Shown: one piece after another, positions 1 to 7,857 of the stretch
How the letters are laid out: the number at the start of each line of letters is the position of its first letter
Numbering within the stretch: the stretch's first letter is position 1
Origin: Rhabdonatronobacter sediminivivens
GTDB lineage: Bacteria; Pseudomonadota; Alphaproteobacteria; Rhodobacterales; Rhodobacteraceae
Direction: 5' to 3'
Length of the DNA stretch: 64,000 nt
Assembly: GCF_013415485.1 (NCBI RefSeq)
Contig: NZ_JACBXS010000015.1
Span: 32,984-96,983, forward strand
Program-made: the position numbers and the translations under genes
The notes under the pieces: model-generated
The model's database searches: none
The model's input: only the letters and a program-made list of their open reading frames with translations
Told to the model about the DNA's origin: nothing

Positions 1-801
1 GTGCAGGTGGACGATGCGGGCTTTGTCTTTGTGCCCTATGCCGGACGCATCCGCGCCGCCGGGCGCACCCCCGAAGCCCTGCGCCGCAACCTGAGCGAGG
101 TTCTGGACGAACAGACCCCGGACCCGCAGGTCATGGTGTCCCGCGCGGGCGGCGATGGCAGCACCGTTACCGTTCTGGGCGAGGTCAACGCCCAGGGGGT
201 CTATCCGATCGAACGCCCGACACGGCGGCTGAGTGCAATGATCGCCGCAGCCGGCGGCCCTGCAATTCCGGCCGAGCGGGCGGTTGTGCGTCTGACACGG
301 GGCAAGCGGCAGGAAAGCGTGTTCCTCAATGACATCCTGGAAACGCCCTCCTTTGACATCGCCCTGCGCGGCGGCGACCGGGTCCAGATCGAAGGCGACC
401 GCCGGGCCTTTGCCGTCCTGGGCGCCACCGGGACCTCCAGCCGGTTGCCCTTCGAAGCGCCGGTGATCTCGGCCATGGAAGCGATTGCCATGGTCGGCGG
501 CCTCGACCCGCTGCGCGCCGATCCGAAGGGCGTCTTCGTGTTCCGCGACGAACCCGAGGAAATGGCCCGCGCCATTCTGGACGACCCCCGGATCCTTGGC
601 GAACAGCGCTTTGTCTACGTTCTGGACCTCACCGCACCCAACGGCATGTTCAACGCCCGCGACTTCAAGATCCGCGACGGCGACACCGTCTATGTGACCG
701 AAGCCTCTTCGGTTGCCTGGTCGCGCCAGATCGCAGCGCTGACCGGCACGCTGTCCGCGGCCGGAAGCGTGCAATCGCTGGCCGAAGGAAGCACCGACTG
801 A
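1..801 (+). CDS. Polysaccharide export protein (Wza/KpsD-type), 5'-truncated
   Basis: This is the C-terminal 266 residues of an outer-membrane polysaccharide export (OPX) protein of the Wza/KpsD class, which forms the outer-membrane exit channel for capsule. The reading frame is open from the first base, so the true start lies outside the window. Two SLBB-type beta-grasp stretches are visible: residues about 54-68 (VTVLGEVNAQGVYPI) and about 135-160 (FAVLGATGTSSRLPFEAP). The mature N-terminus and lipoprotein signal are not seen. The stop is 8 bases before the KpsC-like gene on the same strand, so the two are almost certainly co-transcribed as part of a capsule export locus. Confidence 0.85.
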   Translation: MQVDDAGFVFVPYAGRIRAAGRTPEALRRNLSEVLDEQTPDPQVMVSRAGGDGSTVTVLGEVNAQGVYPIERPTRRLSAMIAAAGGPAIPAERAVVRLTRGKRQESVFLNDILETPSFDIALRGGDRVQIEGDRRAFAVLGATGTSSRLPFEAPVISAMEAIAMVGGLDPLRADPKGVFVFRDEPEEMARAILDDPRILGEQRFVYVLDLTAPNGMFNARDFKIRDGDTVYVTEASSVAWSRQIAALTGTLSAAGSVQSLAEGSTD

Positions 802-809
802 CCCAGCGC

Positions 810-2873
810 GTGCCGACAGATCAACCCGCCGCCCGAATGCTGCGCGCGTTCAGCGGCGGGTTTCTGTTTCCCGCTGCCCAACCGCGCCGCATCCGCCGCA
901 TTCTGGCACTGGCGGGCTGGCCCCTGCGCCCGGGCTGGCCGGGACGTGATGACGCGGTGGCCGCCTGGGGGCATGGCCCGACCGCCTGGCGAGCCGAGGC
1001 CGTAGCCGCGCGCAGCGGCGCGCAGCTTGTGCGGATCGAGGATGCGTTCCTGCGCTCGGTCCTGCCCGGGCGCATCGGGGGGGAGCCGCCCCTGGGCCTG
1101 ATGATTGACCCCACCGGCGGCGCGCATTACGCCCCGGCCCGGCCCTCGGCGCTGGAGCAATTGCTGGCCACCCACCCGCTGGATGACCACGCCCTGCTGG
1201 AACGCGCCCGTATCGGTGCGGCCCGGTTGCAGGCACTGGATTTGTCCAAATACAACGGCCATGACCCCCACGCGCCCCTGCCGGACCCGGGTTATGTGCT
1301 GGTCATCGACCAGGTGCGCGGCGATGCCTCGCTCCGCCATGGGGGTTTGGATGGCCCGCTTCCGCCCAACATTTTCCGCGAGATGCTGGTCACCGCCCAG
1401 GCGGAAAACCCCGGTGCGCGGGTGGTGATCAAGACCCACCCCGAAACCGCGGGCGGACACCGCATCGGGCATTTCACCGCCGCCGATGCGACGACGGATC
1501 GCATGACGCTGCTGGACACGCCGGTGTCGCCCTGGCAACTTCTGCAGGGCGCGCAGGCGGTCTATACGGTATCGTCGCAATTGGGGTTCGAGGCGATCTT
1601 CGCCGGGCACCGCCCGCGGGTGCTGGGGCTGCCCTTCTATGCTGGATGGGGCCTGACGCGCGATGAGACCCCCCATCCACGCCGCCGCCGCACCCTCAGC
1701 CGCGCCCAGCTTTTCGCCGCCGCCATGCTGCTGGCCCCGGTCTGGTATGACCCCTGCCGTGACCAGCTTTGCCGGTTCGAGGACGCGCTGGACCATCTGG
1801 AGGCCCAGGTCCGTGCCTGGCGCGAGGATCGCGCGGGCCATGTGGCGCTGGGGATGCGCCTGTGGAAGCGCGCGCCGTTGCAGCGGTTCCATGGCCGCTG
1901 GCGGCGACTGCGCTTTGCCAGCGATGACGCGCAAGCCGTCGCCCGCGCCGGGGCCGAGGGGCGCGGTATCCTGGTCTGGGCCGGGCGGGAAAGCGCCACG
2001 CTTGCGCAAACCGCGGCTGGCCTGCCGCTGCGGCGGGTTGAGGACGGGTTTCTGCGCTCACGCGGGTTGGGGGCGGAGCTGATCCCGCCCATGTCGCTGG
2101 TGGCCGATGACCTGGGCATCTATTACGATCCCACGCGCGAAAGCCGGCTTGAGCGGCTGATTGCGACCGAACCGCCCCCGGGGGGCCGCGCCCGTGCCGA
2201 ACGGCTGGTTCAGGCGCTGGTTGAACGGGGCGTATCAAAATACAATCTGGGCACCCCGCCGCCGGATTTGCCGCCCGGGCACCGAATTCTGGTGCCGGGC
2301 CAGGTTGAGGATGACGCCTCGATCCGCTTGGGCGCTGTGGATGTGCGGACCAATCTGGACCTGCTGCGTGCGGCCCGCGCCGCCAACCCCGATGCGGTGG
2401 TGATCTACAAGCCGCACCCGGATGTCGAAGCCGGCCTGCGCCCCGGCATCATCCCTGAGCCCGAGGCCCGCGCGCTGGCCGTTGTGATCGTCACCCACAC
2501 CGACCCCGCCGCCCTGCTTTCGCGGGTTGATGAGGTCTGGACCATCACCTCGCTCACGGGGTTCGAGGCGCTGTTGCGCGGCAAGCCGGTGGTCACCCTC
2601 GGGCGCCCCTTCTACGCAGGCTGGGGGTTGACCCGGGATCTGGCGGCCCAGCCAGCCCGGCGCCGGGCGCGGCCGGACCTGCTGGCCCTGGTCCATGCCA
2701 CCCTGATCGCCTATCCTCGCTACATGGACCCGGTGACCGGTTTGCCCTGCAGCCCGGAACTGGCCCTGCACCGGCTGGCCCATGGACCGGTGGCACAAGG
2801 CGGTCCCGCGCTGCGCCTCCTGTCGAAACTGCAGGGCCTGCTGGCCAGCCAGGCGCATCTGTGGCGACGCTGA
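810..2873 (+). CDS. kpsC: Capsular polysaccharide protein KpsC-like (two-domain Kdo transferase)
   Basis: A 687-residue cytoplasmic protein with two copies of the KpsC/KpsS-type domain. The duplication is visible: PFYAGWGLTRD occurs near residue 274 and again near 600, and each is preceded by an SKYN motif and by a QVRGDASL / QVEDDASI motif. In characterised KpsC the two domains are beta-Kdo transferases that build the linker between the lipid anchor and group 2 capsule. That length and two-domain layout fit here. The start is uncertain: GTG 810 has no good ribosome site and ATG 837 in the same frame is an alternative. It follows the OPX gene by 8 bases, which supports a capsule role. Confidence 0.9.
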   Translation: MPTDQPAARMLRAFSGGFLFPAAQPRRIRRILALAGWPLRPGWPGRDDAVAAWGHGPTAWRAEAVAARSGAQLVRIEDAFLRSVLPGRIGGEPPLGLMIDPTGGAHYAPARPSALEQLLATHPLDDHALLERARIGAARLQALDLSKYNGHDPHAPLPDPGYVLVIDQVRGDASLRHGGLDGPLPPNIFREMLVTAQAENPGARVVIKTHPETAGGHRIGHFTAADATTDRMTLLDTPVSPWQLLQGAQAVYTVSSQLGFEAIFAGHRPRVLGLPFYAGWGLTRDETPHPRRRRTLSRAQLFAAAMLLAPVWYDPCRDQLCRFEDALDHLEAQVRAWREDRAGHVALGMRLWKRAPLQRFHGRWRRLRFASDDAQAVARAGAEGRGILVWAGRESATLAQTAAGLPLRRVEDGFLRSRGLGAELIPPMSLVADDLGIYYDPTRESRLERLIATEPPPGGRARAERLVQALVERGVSKYNLGTPPPDLPPGHRILVPGQVEDDASIRLGAVDVRTNLDLLRAARAANPDAVVIYKPHPDVEAGLRPGIIPEPEARALAVVIVTHTDPAALLSRVDEVWTITSLTGFEALLRGKPVVTLGRPFYAGWGLTRDLAAQPARRRARPDLLALVHATLIAYPRYMDPVTGLPCSPELALHRLAHGPVAQGGPALRLLSKLQGLLASQAHLWRR

Positions 2874-3000
2874 CTGCGCGGGAAATGGGGGCGAGCGAGG
2901 TGCCCCTTGCCCGGAGCAGGTTTGTGACCGCTTGGCCGAGGAGGACCGGGCCAGGGTCTTCAGCGCCGCGGGCCGCGAAGTCGCTTGAGCGCAGCACGCG

Positions 3001-3347
3001 CTAGATTGCGAGGTCAAGCCTGGGTTTCCAAAGGGGCGGAACAGTTCGATCTTGGGGCAGCGGTCCATGACCACTTTCAGCCCCGCATCCTCGGCCAGCC
3101 GCGCCGCGCGGTCATCATAGACGCCGATCTGCCCCCAGAGGTCCTTGGCGCCGATTGCAATGGCCTGTTCGGCGATGCCGTACAGCTCTGCACTGGGTCG
3201 AAACACCACGACCATATCGACCGGGCGGCCGATCTCCTGGAGCGATCGATAGACTGGAAGGCCGCGGATCTCGGTCACCCTGGGGTTCGGGTTGACCGGC
3301 AGGATCTCATAGCCCTCGGTGATCTGTCGGTTGCTCAGCGCGACCTG
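3001..3347 (-). pseudogene. CoA-binding domain protein (YccU-like), broken
   Basis: On the minus strand a reading frame matches the middle and end of a CoA_binding_2 (YccU-type) protein: EGYEILPVNPN, then PVDMVVVFRPSAEL, IGVYDDRAARLAEDAGLKVV and DRCPKIELFRPF. It is broken at both ends. Near the C-terminus one T is missing from the CCCTTT run; restoring it continues the frame as WKPRLDLAI followed by TAG at 3003-3001, the expected family ending. At the 5' side the frame meets TGA at 3350-3348, and the usual N-terminal Rossmann segment is absent or scrambled. Intact members are about 140-150 residues; about 115 remain. A single-base sequencing error could explain the 3' frameshift but not the loss of the N-terminus. 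Confidence 0.75.
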
Positions 3348-3363
3348 TCAGCGCTGATCCACG

Positions 3364-3606
3364 TCACCCCTGGTCAGCCGGGCGGCGCAGGTGATGCAGC
3401 TCATCCCCGATCGCGGGCATCTCCAGCCGGTGAATCACCTGGGAACAGGTCGGGCTGTCCGGATCGGCGTCCACCGTTGCCAGATAATCCGGCTTCTGGA
3501 TGCCGGTCCCGGTGTATATGGCGATCGTATAAAGCAACTTCTCCCGAGGGGCCCTGATCGCCTCGGCGGAGCTTGCATAGCCAGGTCCGCAACACGCTCC
3601 GTCCAT
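3364..3606 (-). pseudogene. Methanethiol oxidase / selenium-binding protein (SBP56) N-terminal stub
   Basis: An 80-residue frame beginning MDGACCGPGYASSAEAI closely follows the N-terminus of the SBP56/SELENBP1 family: CGPGYAS, APREKLLY, IYTGTGI, KPDYLATVD and GDELHH are hallmark segments. Family members are about 450 residues and oxidise methanethiol in the periplasm or cytosol. After GDELHH the sequence leaves the family and stops within 8 codons, where it abuts the broken CoA-binding gene. A deletion has removed more than 80% of the gene. No metal-binding or catalytic region remains, so no enzyme activity is expected. The divergent IclR-type regulator next door may once have controlled it. 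Confidence 0.8.
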
Positions 3607-3736
3607 GGCGAATCCCTCCCTTGAGTCCCCTGAAATCCTGTAAATCGAAAAACCTTGTATTATGAATTGAGAAAACCTGCGTCTTGAACGTCTGACACTG
3701 ATCCTTGAGATCGTCGGCCAGAAGGGCGCGGCAACG

Positions 3737-4483
3737 TTGGCCGATATCTGCACCCATTCGGATCTGCCCAAGCCCTCGGCCTATCGGCTGGCGCAGGACC
3801 TGGTGGGTGCGGGGCTGCTGGAACCCGTGGCCCGGGGCCGGTTCGCCATCGGCAACCGACTGAAACGGATCACACGTTCCGAGCAATCCGACCGTGCCCT
3901 GCTGGAGATCATTGCCCCTGCCCTCAAACAGGCGGCCACCCGGCACGGTGCGGTATTCTTCCTGTCGCGCTTGCGTGGCCGGGCGGTGGAAATCATCCAC
4001 GTGGAAACCCCCGAAAGCGGCGTGTCTTACCTGCATCCCGGACTTGGCAAGCGTCCGCTTCATGCCTGTTCCTGCTCCAAGGCGGTCGCCGCATTCTCGA
4101 GCAATCTACGCGCGACCGGGGCTCTGGAGGGGCGGCTGAAAGCCTTTACCGAATTCACGCTCACCCGGGTCGAAGATCTGGAGGCGGAACTTCAGGTGAT
4201 CCGGCAACGCGGCTACGCCGAATGCGTTGAGGAGATTGATCGCGGCATGTGTTCGGTTGCGGCCCCGCTGGGAGAAACCGGTTTTGGCGCAACCATGTCG
4301 ATCGGCGCTGCAGGCTCCACACGCGTGTTTAGCCCGGCATTCCGTGCAAGGATGGGGCAAGAGATCATCGCGCTGACCCGCGCAGTTGCGGCGAGCCTGG
4401 GCGGACTGGATCTGGATGAACCGGCCCGCCCCGGGCAAGCCCGTCAGGGCGACACTTGGGCACCGATGCCGCAAGCCCGGTGA
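3737..4483 (+). CDS. IclR family transcriptional regulator, start doubtful
   Basis: An IclR-type regulator: an N-terminal winged helix-turn-helix (TLADICTHSDLPKPSAYRLAQDL) followed by an effector-binding domain with typical segments (HACSCSKAVAAF, RGYAECVEEIDRG, SVAAPLGE, AAVAASL-like end). The first standard start is TTG 3737, but coding similarity begins earlier: the same frame reads LRLERLTLILEIVGQKGAA from 3677, the first helix of the wing domain. That frame is closed by TGA at 3668-3670, directly after ATG-AAT at 3662, so the original start may have acquired a nonsense codon. It could start at CTG 3677 or TTG 3737, or the gene may be decaying like its divergent neighbours. Ligand unknown. 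Confidence 0.75.
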   Translation: MADICTHSDLPKPSAYRLAQDLVGAGLLEPVARGRFAIGNRLKRITRSEQSDRALLEIIAPALKQAATRHGAVFFLSRLRGRAVEIIHVETPESGVSYLHPGLGKRPLHACSCSKAVAAFSSNLRATGALEGRLKAFTEFTLTRVEDLEAELQVIRQRGYAECVEEIDRGMCSVAAPLGETGFGATMSIGAAGSTRVFSPAFRARMGQEIIALTRAVAASLGGLDLDEPARPGQARQGDTWAPMPQAR

Positions 4484-4567
4484 AGCGCACAGGATGCGCA
4501 CCGACATGCGCGATCAGGGTCATTTGCTGACATCAGCGCGGATGACGCATGGTGCGGCCTGGATGAA

Positions 4568-4643
4568 TGGTGCCGGCTGAGGGACTCGAACCCCCGACCT
4601 TCGGTTTACAAAACCACTGCTCTACCAACTGAGCTAAGCCGGC
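4568..4643 (-). tRNA. tRNA-Thr (anticodon TGT)
   Basis: The minus strand folds as a complete 76-nt tRNA: acceptor GCCGGCT pairing with AGCCGGC, D-arm GCTC...GAGC, anticodon loop TTTGTAA with anticodon TGT, T-arm GGGGG-TTCGAGT-CCCTC, and an encoded CCA end. The anticodon stem has one mismatch and one G-T pair at its outer end. TGT reads ACA and related threonine codons. Confidence 0.95.
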
Positions 4644-4853
4644 CCGGACCCTGCATAGGGCGAAAATGCGGCGGGCTCAAGCCACCGTTTCCAGGAAAGG
4701 GCAGCGGCGGGAGCGTGCTGCCAAACCGTCAAGAATACGCCTTGCAGCCGCCATATTGGATGGCCAGACTGCACCATGCACGGGCAGTGCCGCACCCGAC
4801 CCTGATGCACGGTGTCGTTGCGGCCAAAATCGGACAAAGGCTTCGGAGCAGGC

Positions 4854-5729
4854 ATGAAGATATCCCTTCACCTTGGCGCACATCTGACCGACGATGACCG
4901 GCTGTCACGCTGCCTGATCAAGAACCGCGATCTGCTGGCCGGGCAGGCGATTGCCGTGCCGGGGCCCGGCAAATATCGTGAACTGTTGCGCGCGGCGACC
5001 GAGCGGCTGCAGGGGGCGCGTGCCAGCGCCGAGACAACGGCGGCATTGCTGGATGATATCCTGAACATGGATGGCGCCGAGCGGATGGTACTGTCATCGG
5101 CGGAATTCCTGGGGCCGCGCGGCTGGGCGATCCGCGATTCGGCGCTCTACCCCCAGGCCGCCGAGAAATTTTCGGCGCTGCGCAACCTGTTCCCCAATCA
5201 CCCGGTCGAAGCCTTCCTGGCCGTGCGCAACCCGGCCACATTCATGGCGTCACTGGTTGATGTGGCCCATGACAAGGCGCGCGAGCGGATCCTGAGCACC
5301 ACCACCCCCGCCGATCTGCGCTGGTCAGCCGTCGTCAACGCCATGCGCACCGCCTGCCCCGATGTTCCCCTGACGATCTGGTGCGATGAGGATACGCCAT
5401 ATCTGTGGAATGACATCCTGCGCGCGGTCAGTGCCCACCCCGATGGCATCACGCTGCGCCATACTTATGACTGGTTCGCCCAGGTCATGCGCCCCGAGGG
5501 TCTGGAACTGATGCTGAATTGGCTGGAGCACCACCCCCCCCAGACCGAGGATCAGCGCCGCCGGATCATCAGCGCCTTTCTGGACAAGTATTTTGATGCC
5601 GAAAAGGTGGATGTGGACCTGAACCTGCCCGGCTGGACCGAGGACATGGTCGAAGTCCTGACCGAGCTTTACGATCAGGACATGGACGCAATTCGCGCCA
5701 TCGAGGGCGTTCGGGTGCTGACGCCCTGA
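4854..5729 (+). CDS. Sulfotransferase-like protein of unknown function
   Basis: A 291-residue soluble protein. The opening MKISLHLGAHLTDDDRL resembles the first strand and loop of the sulfotransferase fold (usual form LHIGAHKTGTTSLQ), followed by NRDLLAGQAIAVPGPG, again like the family. A later VRNPATFMASL resembles the second PAPS-binding segment. The phosphate-binding K-T-G-T residues are replaced by L-T-D-D, so it may have lost PAPS binding and act as a non-enzymatic relative. The start at ATG 4854 is chosen because similarity begins there, although the frame is open to 4812. It stands alone between tRNA-Thr and the convergent gapR. Function not known. Confidence 0.7.
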   Translation: MKISLHLGAHLTDDDRLSRCLIKNRDLLAGQAIAVPGPGKYRELLRAATERLQGARASAETTAALLDDILNMDGAERMVLSSAEFLGPRGWAIRDSALYPQAAEKFSALRNLFPNHPVEAFLAVRNPATFMASLVDVAHDKARERILSTTTPADLRWSAVVNAMRTACPDVPLTIWCDEDTPYLWNDILRAVSAHPDGITLRHTYDWFAQVMRPEGLELMLNWLEHHPPQTEDQRRRIISAFLDKYFDAEKVDVDLNLPGWTEDMVEVLTELYDQDMDAIRAIEGVRVLTP

Positions 5730-5739
5730 GCGCGGCGCG

Positions 5740-5991
5740 TCACTCCATCCCCAGCGCGGCCTTGTAGACCTCCAGAATCGCCTCTTCTTCGGCGATTTCA
5801 TCGGGCTTGCGCTTGCGCATGGCGATGATCTTGCGGATCACCTTGGTGTCATAGCCCCGGCCCTTGGCCTCGGCCATGACCTCTTTCTGCTGGTCGGCAA
5901 TGTCCTTCTTCTCGGCTTCCAGATGCTCGAACCTTTCGATGAACTGGCGCAGTTCATCGGCTGTGACGCTATAGGCATCGGGGGTGTTCAT
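5740..5991 (-). CDS. gapR: GapR-family nucleoid-associated protein (DUF2312)
   Basis: An 83-residue protein that is almost entirely charged helix: DELRQFIERFEHLEAEKKDIADQQ, then EVMAEAKGRGYDTKVIRKIIAMRKRKPDEI. This matches the DUF2312 family at full length. In Caulobacter the family member GapR is a nucleoid-associated protein that clamps overtwisted DNA ahead of replication and transcription and stimulates topoisomerases. The lysine/arginine-rich C-terminal helices that hold DNA are present. It is a single gene, convergent with the sulfotransferase-like gene (10-base gap) and divergent from the small membrane protein gene at 6129. Confidence 0.93.
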   Translation of the reverse strand: MNTPDAYSVTADELRQFIERFEHLEAEKKDIADQQKEVMAEAKGRGYDTKVIRKIIAMRKRKPDEIAEEEAILEVYKAALGME

Positions 5992-6128
5992 GGTCGGCGC
6001 TCCTGCCCTTGATGATTTTCCCTGTTCCTAATTCGGTCGCACGGGCGCCGCAAGCCTGCCCGCAGTCGCAGTTGCGCCTTGGCCGGAACCGCGCTAACCC
6101 CGTCCTGTGCTTGGTGACGGAGGGCAGG

Positions 6129-6344
6129 ATGGACTGGCTGATCTGGACAGGGGCGGCAGTTTCGCTGGCGGGCGTCGGTGCGCTTGTCTGGTGCATCCTG
6201 TTTGCCATGCGCGCCCGGCGTGAAGCGCGCGACGAAATCGACCTGCGCGCCCGGCTGCAGCACGCGGTTCTGGTGAATTTCGGGGCCCTTGCGGTGTCGG
6301 TGCTGGGGCTGATGATGGTCGTCGTCGGGATCTTCATGAGTTGA
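6129..6344 (+). CDS. Small two-helix membrane protein, unknown
   Basis: A 71-residue protein starting MDWLIWTGAAVSLAG at ATG 6129, chosen over the longer open frame because a GAGGGCAGG ribosome site precedes it and the upstream part is arginine-rich and unlike a coding N-terminus. It has one transmembrane helix at residues about 4-26 and a second at about 48-70, with a basic linker (RARREARDEIDLRARLQ) expected in the cytoplasm. I do not recognise a family. It lies 87 bases before ftsB on the same strand and may share its transcript. Confidence 0.7.
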   Translation: MDWLIWTGAAVSLAGVGALVWCILFAMRARREARDEIDLRARLQHAVLVNFGALAVSVLGLMMVVVGIFMS

Positions 6345-6431
6345 GCCGGGCGACCCGCCGCAGGGGATTCCCTTGGGCGCTGGACTGTGGCATAGTTCCT
6401 GGAACAACAATTCCAGGCAGGTCGCAGGCAC

Positions 6432-6728
6432 ATGAAACGGAACCGATCGGCATTTGTCGTGGCGCTGCATGTCACGGCGCTTGTGGTCATGGGCGGGTAT
6501 TTCGGCTTTGCCGCCGTGCAGGGGGATTACGGCCTGTTCAACCGCATCCAGATCGAAGCCGAAAACGTGACCCTGCGCAGCAAGCGGGACGCGCTGCAAC
6601 AGGAACTGGCCCAGTATCAGAACCGCACCCGCCGCCTGTCCGAGGACTATCTGGATATCGAGCTTCTGGACCAGCAGGCCCGCCAGGTCCTGGGCCTGAT
6701 GCACCCGTCCGAAATCGTCATCCGCTGA
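6432..6728 (+). CDS. ftsB: Septum formation initiator FtsB (DivIC-like)
   Basis: A 98-residue bitopic membrane protein: a short basic N-terminus (MKRNRSAF), one transmembrane helix at about residues 7-28, then a coiled coil (NRIQIEAENVTLRSKRDALQ) and a short periplasmic tail ending in the family-typical LGLMHPSEIVI. FtsB joins FtsL and FtsQ in the divisome and helps activate septal peptidoglycan synthesis. Length and layout fit alphaproteobacterial FtsB, which commonly sits just upstream of the pyruvate dehydrogenase genes, as here (103-base gap). Confidence 0.9.
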   Translation: MKRNRSAFVVALHVTALVVMGGYFGFAAVQGDYGLFNRIQIEAENVTLRSKRDALQQELAQYQNRTRRLSEDYLDIELLDQQARQVLGLMHPSEIVIR

Positions 6729-6783
6729 CCCCCGCGGCGGCTTTGGAAAACGTCTTTGCCCCGCAGCGGATAATGCGCTATCA

Positions 6784-6805
6784 AATAGTTTAACACTGAA
6801 CTATT
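6784..6805. promoter_or_regulatory. Inverted repeat upstream of pdhA, possible operator
   Basis: Seven-base arms AATAGTT (6784-6790) and AACTATT (6799-6805) separated by 8 bases lie 27 bases upstream of the pdhA start, in a short AT-rich stretch within GC-rich DNA. The spacing suits a dimeric regulator binding near the promoter. No known operator was recognised. Confidence 0.45.
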
Positions 6806-6831
6806 GGCCGCAACAACAAGGGGCGACCGCG

Positions 6832-7842
6832 ATGGCTGCGCGAAAATCGACTGCAAAGTCCAACATTTCAAAGGATGAGCTGCTTGGCTACTACCGTGAC
6901 ATGCTGCTTATCCGGCGATTCGAGGAAAAGGCCGGGCAGCTTTACGGGATGGGCCTCATCGGCGGGTTCTGCCACCTTTACATCGGCCAGGAAGCGGTTG
7001 TCGTAGGGCTGGAAGCCGCCGCGAAGGAAGGCGACAAGCGCGTCACATCCTACCGCGATCACGGGCATATGCTGGCCTGCGGCATGGATCCCAATGGCGT
7101 GATGGCCGAACTCACCGGCCGTGAGGGGGGCTATTCCAAAGGCAAGGGCGGCTCCATGCACATGTTCTCGAAAGAGAAACATTTCTACGGTGGCCACGGC
7201 ATCGTCGGCGCTCAGGTGCCAATCGGTGCGGGCCTTGCCTTTGCCGACAAGTACAAGGGCAATGACAATGTCACCTTCACCTATTTCGGCGATGGTGCGG
7301 CCAACCAGGGCCAGGTCTATGAAACCTACAACATGGCGATGCTGTGGGACCTGCCGGTGATCTTCGTGATCGAAAACAACAAATACGCCATGGGCACTTC
7401 GGTCCAGCGCGCCACCAAATCCCCCAGCCTGTGGGAACGCGGCGCCGCCTATGGCATCCCCGGTGAGGAAGTGGACGGCATGGACGTGCTGGCCGTCAAG
7501 GCCGCCGGCGAAAAGGCGGTGGCCCACTGCCGCGCCGGCAAGGGGCCGTATATCCTTGAAATCATGACCTATCGCTACCGTGGCCACTCCATGTCCGACC
7601 CGGCCAAGTATCGCACCCGTGACGAGGTCCAGAAAATGCGCGAGGAACGCGACGCCATCGAACATGTGCGCGACCTGCTGCTGCAGGGCAAACATGCCAC
7701 CGAAGATGACCTCAAGGCCATCGACAAGGATATCAAGGCTGTGGTCAACGACTCGGCCGAATTCGCCAAGGAAAGCCCCGAGCCCGCGCTCGAAGAGCTC
7801 TGGACCGATATCTACGCCGATGACGTGCCGCAGAACGCCTGA
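6832..7842 (+). CDS. pdhA: Pyruvate dehydrogenase E1 component, alpha subunit
   Basis: The 336-residue alpha subunit of the thiamine-diphosphate-dependent E1 enzyme, which decarboxylates pyruvate and passes the acetyl group to lipoyl-E2. Visible marks are the N-terminal LLIRRFEEKAGQLYGMG, the GGSMHMF loop, and the TPP motif GDGAANQG...ENNKYAMGTS (residues about 160-195). The regulatory-loop region YRYRGHSMSDP is present. Length is normal for the alpha2beta2 E1 type. It is the first gene of pdhABC; pdhB follows after 15 bases. The ATG at 6832 has AAGGGG about 14 bases upstream. Confidence 0.97.
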   Translation: MAARKSTAKSNISKDELLGYYRDMLLIRRFEEKAGQLYGMGLIGGFCHLYIGQEAVVVGLEAAAKEGDKRVTSYRDHGHMLACGMDPNGVMAELTGREGGYSKGKGGSMHMFSKEKHFYGGHGIVGAQVPIGAGLAFADKYKGNDNVTFTYFGDGAANQGQVYETYNMAMLWDLPVIFVIENNKYAMGTSVQRATKSPSLWERGAAYGIPGEEVDGMDVLAVKAAGEKAVAHCRAGKGPYILEIMTYRYRGHSMSDPAKYRTRDEVQKMREERDAIEHVRDLLLQGKHATEDDLKAIDKDIKAVVNDSAEFAKESPEPALEELWTDIYADDVPQNA

Positions 7843-7857
7843 GGGGAGAGGAAACAC

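Noticed and set aside
2593..3278. Minus-strand frames overlapping the end of kpsC and continuing the CoA-binding frame
   Set aside because: After the CoA-binding match ends (about 3027) the translated sequence is antisense to kpsC and has no family features.
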